Below, one piece after another: positions 59,750 to 64,000 of a stretch of DNA of 64,000 bases (position 1 is the first letter of the stretch; each line of letters opens with the position of its first letter). Made by a program: the position numbers and the translations under genes. The stretch lies in contig BDIU01000527.1 in assembly GCA_002118135.1 (NCBI GenBank), forward strand, positions 1 through 64,000, in the 5' to 3' direction. The notes beneath the pieces are model-generated. The model was not told the origin of the DNA and made no database searches. It saw only the letters and a program-made list of their open reading frames with translations. Source of the stretch: Trebouxia sp. TZW2008. Its lineage: Eukaryota > Chlorophyta > Trebouxiophyceae > Trebouxiales > Trebouxiaceae.

Positions 59750-62700
59750 ATGAAGGACGCTGACCGTTGGTCCCGCAAGGAAGTCGACATTACGAATAGC
59801 GATATCAACATGACGCTTGAGCAAGAAACCCAGCAGGATTTGCTTGGTCTTGGTGCGAGTTACGCCAGTGACTGCAGCGATGAGGGCGATGATTGCGCCA
59901 ATGAGATAAAGTATAAGGATGCCGCCCTGGGCGCCCAAACTCCGTCGCGACTCGGGGCCCTCAGCGGGAGTGGGGCGGGTAAGCTGTAGTATCACTTCGC
60001 CCATTACACAAAGTTCTGAGCTTTGCATTGATCACATCGCGCTTGCTATAGGGAACGGGATTCCTGCTGACAACAAAGTTGACGCGGACGCAGAGTCGCC
60101 CTCTTCAAAGCACGAGTGCTCGACTTCCCAGGTGCAGCAGCTTTTCGTTTCTGTTGCTAGGTGTTGCACAGTAATTTGCACGAGCTTGCTCACCTTTCAA
60201 GTCAAAACTTGCAACCTGTGCTGCAGGCCAACCCCCACACCTTGGCTCATGAGGAACGACTAGGCACTGTTGTCAATATTCAGCAGGCGTTTCTTCACAT
60301 GCCAGCAGATCAAGCACAAGCTACAGGTGTGTTGGCGTGTTGACTGCAATCTGATCGCAGAGCTCCTAGCACACCTGCATAGTGAAATGTACCGTTGGCA
60401 GCATACATGCAAACAGACTGCATTCCAATTGTAAGACATATCAGTCCAACCAGAAAGCAGATCAGAGATTGCGTCTGCAACCTCCATTGCAATGGCACTT
60501 TGATCTGATACTTGCCGTTGCATATGGCCATCCTAGCTTGGCTCAGTCAGTCATGGTCAATTATGTACATGCCAACTCACAGCCAACTTCATCTCCTTCT
60601 GATGTGCTTTTCACAGGATCTGCATTGTCTCAGCATGCCCAAGCAAGCATTCCCACGGCATCAGCTGCGGTCATGACTCCACATGATACTCCGTCAGATG
60701 CTGCTAAAGAGCCAGCTCAAAATTGTCAACCCACAGCTGCAATCACTTTAGATGTTTCAGAGGCTTTAGCTGAACCAGTTGCACCCGGCAGTCATGCTGC
60801 CTCTGCTGTCAGAGCAGAACAGCCAGCATCTGCAGTCAGTCCTGCTGTACCTGATCTTCCCACTGGTGCTACAGCTGGCAGTGACGTAGATACTGCCATG
60901 GCAAGTAATGGGCTTTGCCAAGCTAAGGACGCAGTCACGGCTGAATCTGCTTCTGTTGATATGGCAGACACTGCACACCAGCTTAGCAGCACTCATCTTA
61001 TCTCACAGGCTTTGGTAGATACAGGGGAAAATGCTGTGACAGATGCTGCTGCAGCTGATGCTGCAGGTCTATCAGCAGATACCCTGGCAGATGATGCTGT
61101 CAATACCAACACAGCAGCTGCCACGAAGCAGACAGCAGCAGGGACTGCTGATGGCTTATCAACATCAGCACACCTTGCAAGCGCAACAGCCACAGAACCA
61201 TACCCACAAGCAGCTACTCAGCCGGCTGCCAGTTTGGATTCAAACCCTCCCGTAGAACCAAAACAAGTGGCGCAAGGACCACCTGCACAGACCCTGAGCA
61301 GCCAAGCAGCAGCACAGAAGCAGCTTGCTGCATGTGTGACATCATCTCCTGCCCTTAAAAAAGCTCAAGTGGTGCAAGAACTGCCTGACCAGGTTCTGAG
61401 CAGCAAGAGCGCAGCGCAGAAGCAGCTTGCTACATGTCTGCCATCACCTGCTGCCCTTGAAATGGCTCAAGGCATGCCTGCAGAGATCCTGAGCAGCAAG
61501 GAAGCAGCTGCATACCCTGAATCTGCTTTACCTTCAGCCTCTGCTGGTCAACAAAAGGTACAGCCTCGCTCAGCAACTGTATTCATGCCACCACCTGGCT
61601 GGGCTGCCACAGCTGGCAGCTCAGTCAAGCCTGGCAAAGCAGCTGCCGCACATGCAGCTTTAGGTCTGTCAGCAGCAGATGGAATTGCGCCAGAAGCAGC
61701 AGAGAATGGTAGCGGTGTAAATTCTGCCACTCTGCAAGCTGGCGTTTCAGTGCCTGTTTGGCATGCAAAGCAGAGACGCTCAAGTCGTTCTGCCAGATCA
61801 AATTCAGGATTGGCCTGGTCGCCTGGAGCCGAGGTCCCTCCCACAGCTGCGGACCCTCTCACAGCTGCAGCCAGCATGCCCAAAGGCGGCGCAGCTCTCA
61901 AGGGTCAGGCCATTGAGATATGGTGGTCAGAAGACAAGGCCTATTACCCTGGCGTTGTCAAATCCTTCAATGGAAAAACGGTAGGTCTCCGCTGCAATCC
62001 CAATGTTGAATAGCTGCACATGTTGCTTTGACATCATCATGGCATGCAAATGCTGTTGTCTCAATCACAGATGCTGCCTTGACTTGCATTAACAAAGCAG
62101 AATCACCTGATCCAGCGTTCTTTCCTCTTTTCTGTACAGATAAGGAAGCAGCATACCCTATTGCCGCACTGACTCAAAAGTTCTTTGCAGGGTCTTCATG
62201 GTGTATGGTACGAAGATGGCATGAAAGACAAAGAGGATCTGTCACGCAAACGGTACAGGTTGCCTGATCTGTCAGATACTGTCTTCAACCCAGATGCACC
62301 TTCAGACACTGACAGTGCTGAGTCCAACAACTCAGGTCAGCTGTCTATTGCAATCATCAAGCTGACTGCTCTGTACACTCATCTCCATGCTACATAGAGT
62401 TTGTTGTCAAAGCTCAGCCAGCACAGTTGCAAGACTCACATCTGTGCTTGCAAGCTGTTTATCAGGGGTTGCAGTTTTGAAGTCCATACCATTGGCAAAA
62501 TCCGTTCTGACAATCAGCCAATTTTACAATTTTGCTAGCTTGTCACAAGCCCTTTCAATGGCCGTCCTGGTCTGCCAGCGAAGGGTTTTCCTGCAAACAT
62601 GCTTTGTGTGGCAAAGTCTGTTGCCTGATTGGGATCTCAGACCATGTCAGTGAATGCCTGCATGTGCCTAGGACTACAGAGTCTTCAAGCACAAGACTGC

Positions 62701-64000
62701 AGACTTGCATTAGTGTGTATGCATCATGCAAGCTCAACACACAGCCTCTGCCTGCATCATCACAATGCCCATCTGAACAACTCTAGCTGAACAACAGCTA
62801 CATCTTGCAGTCTCAAGTGTTTCTGTCAGTTTGCCGGTCACAATGGCGTTTGCATTGACAACCCACCTCAATAGTACATGCCAAAAAGCTTCATTCAGTT
62901 TGCAGGTCAAGATGCAGGCGATGATGAACAAGAGGAAGAACCCCCCTCTAGCTCAGAACGCAGACCCCCAGTTGCTGATGCTGCATGGTTTTTGCCTAAG
63001 CAACTGCTAGCCACTAGAAGCTCCGCAAGCGATAAGGCTGCATCAGGTGATCTGTCGCATGTTTGTATTCCGTGGCAGATCTGCTGCCAGCCATGCATGC
63101 TGCATGTGCAAAGCAAATATATGTATGTATTTGCTGACCAACTCTTGCCAAAATGCTGTGCAAATTGGCTCTCAAAACAACTATCAGCTTGTCCAATGCG
63201 GGTGACTCAGTGCTGCCAGCTTTGGTCTGCATTTGTGCAAAAGTTCTTGCAGATGAGTGCGTGCTCACAAGCTTGACGCCTGGCATTTGGCAAAGCTTGC
63301 CAAGAGAGGTAATGTGCAGATGCATGCTTCACAATTAGAGCGATGGCTCTGCAGCTTTGCCTTGAGCTGGTGTCATAGTGTCTACCTTGGTCAGCTGACA
63401 TTCACACTGACTTTAGTTGCTACTGCAGGTGCTACTGCCTCTGCTGGTGCCAGCTTGCCAGCACCTGCTGAGTCAACTGCTAAGGCATCAGCAGGAGCAG
63501 TTCAAACAGCTGCTGTCAGCAGGCCACGCCGCACAACCAGACCACCAAGCAAGCTGAATCAGATGTCTGCAACTCCGCTCACTGTCAATGCCGATCTTTC
63601 TGATACAGCTGGTCCTGTAGCTGCTGATGCGGTCTCAGCCAGAGGCATGCTGACACGCCGGCAGTCAAGGGCCTTCAGCAACAATCCTGAGAAGTCAGCA
63701 CAGACACAGGACATTTCTGAGGGCTCTCAGTCAAGGGCAGTGCTCAACAGCCCTGCCAATGGCTCTGTTGCTGATGCTCAACCCAGGGCACAACCCACCA
63801 ATGCTCCTGCCCCAGGTGCTCAGCCAAGCGCGGACCCTGTCAATGCCCCTGTTGCTGCTGATGACCTCAGGGCTGGTCCTGCCAATGCCGCTGCCTCAGC
63901 AGCTCACACAAGGGCAGACCCGGGCAATGGCCCTACCACAGGTGCTGCATTCAATGCTGAGCCAATGGCGGCTCCTGGTGATGGTCCTGCCCCAGACACT
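59750..64000 (+). CDS. Gene K: Tudor-domain (PDS5/ARID4-like) protein, 5' 6 exons, runs off the window
   Basis: Exons 59750-59978, 60052-60131, 60547-61980, 62191-62335, 62906-63046 and 63429 to the window end join in phase, giving at least 867 aa. Residues 554-605 form a Tudor-like barrel: AIEIWWSEDKAYYPGVVKSF then HGVWYEDGMKDKEDLSRKRY, the pattern of PDS5/ARID4-type Tudor domains that read or sit on chromatin. The rest is Ala/Ser/Pro/Gln-rich and low complexity. Residues about 345-430 hold three repeats with LSS(K/Q)xAAQKQLA. Exon 6 has degenerate Asn-Ala-Pro repeats. A chromatin or cohesin-associated role is inferred. The link from exon 2 to exon 3 is the least certain; an ATG at 60553 is an alternative start if the first two exons are wrong. 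Confidence 0.78.

Noticed and set aside
59720..60028. Minus-strand frame of 102 aa with a hydrophobic segment, looking like a small membrane protein
   Set aside because: It is antisense to the first exon of gene K, which has its own ATG, a GTAAGC donor and a phase match to the next exon. The hydrophobic stretch is the complement of an Asp/Glu/Cys-coding run.
1..64000. tRNA, rRNA and CRISPR arrays
   Set aside because: No cloverleaf with proper A and B boxes, no rRNA-like blocks and no regular direct repeats with unique spacers were seen. The tandem arrays found have variable, exon-derived or intronic units.

Overview
This is nuclear DNA from a photosynthetic eukaryote, most likely a chlorophyte green alga (inference; no rRNA or organelle marker is present). 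Genes have many phase-consistent GT..AG introns, mostly ending in TGCAG. Coding density is low. Several predicted proteins belong to plant or algal families: GT61, a plastid-type SDR, an NT-C2/DIL protein and a CCR4-type nuclease with a CCCH finger. The standard genetic code is used. CpG is scarce in introns and spacers but locally dense at almost every gene start, which suggests unmethylated promoter islands in a CpG-depleted genome.

Eleven gene models are given, assembled by matching splice sites and phases by eye. Left to right: (A) CCCH zinc-finger protein, minus, 1083-7558; (B) small unrecognised gene, minus, 8330-9342; (C) 17-exon NT-C2/coiled-coil/DIL protein, minus, 10418-24268; (D) poorly resolved gene, minus, 25553-26477; (E) METTL-type methyltransferase, plus, 26841-31827; (F) sacsin-like HATPase with a C-terminal BTB domain, minus, 33178-39165, with frame breaks; (G) SDR-like NAD(P)-binding protein, minus, 40465-43961; (H) intronless GT61 glycosyltransferase, plus, 44809-46194; (I) CCCH plus CCR4-type exonuclease/endonuclease/phosphatase, minus, 47415-56616; (J) intronless DUF6492-like membrane-anchored protein, plus, 57921-59120; (K) Tudor-domain protein, plus, 59750 to beyond the window. 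D/E, G/H and I/J are divergent pairs that share promoter regions. The genes do not form one pathway. C, F, I and K look like trafficking, chaperone, mRNA-decay and chromatin functions; H and J look like secretory-pathway sugar transfer.

The most unusual feature is in the introns. In most multi-exon genes the introns carry decaying tandem copies of the edge of the neighbouring exon, complete with its splice acceptor or donor. Sometimes there are three to six copies, and in gene A they alternate in orientation and form hairpins. I call these exon-edge echoes. The window also holds three copies of one terminal-inverted-repeat MITE family, one of them abutting a working splice donor. It also has a hairpin with arms of about 139 bp inside a methyltransferase intron, a dispersed intronic repeat, and several other tandem arrays.

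All function calls rest on motif recognition by eye. No database search or transcript evidence was available.
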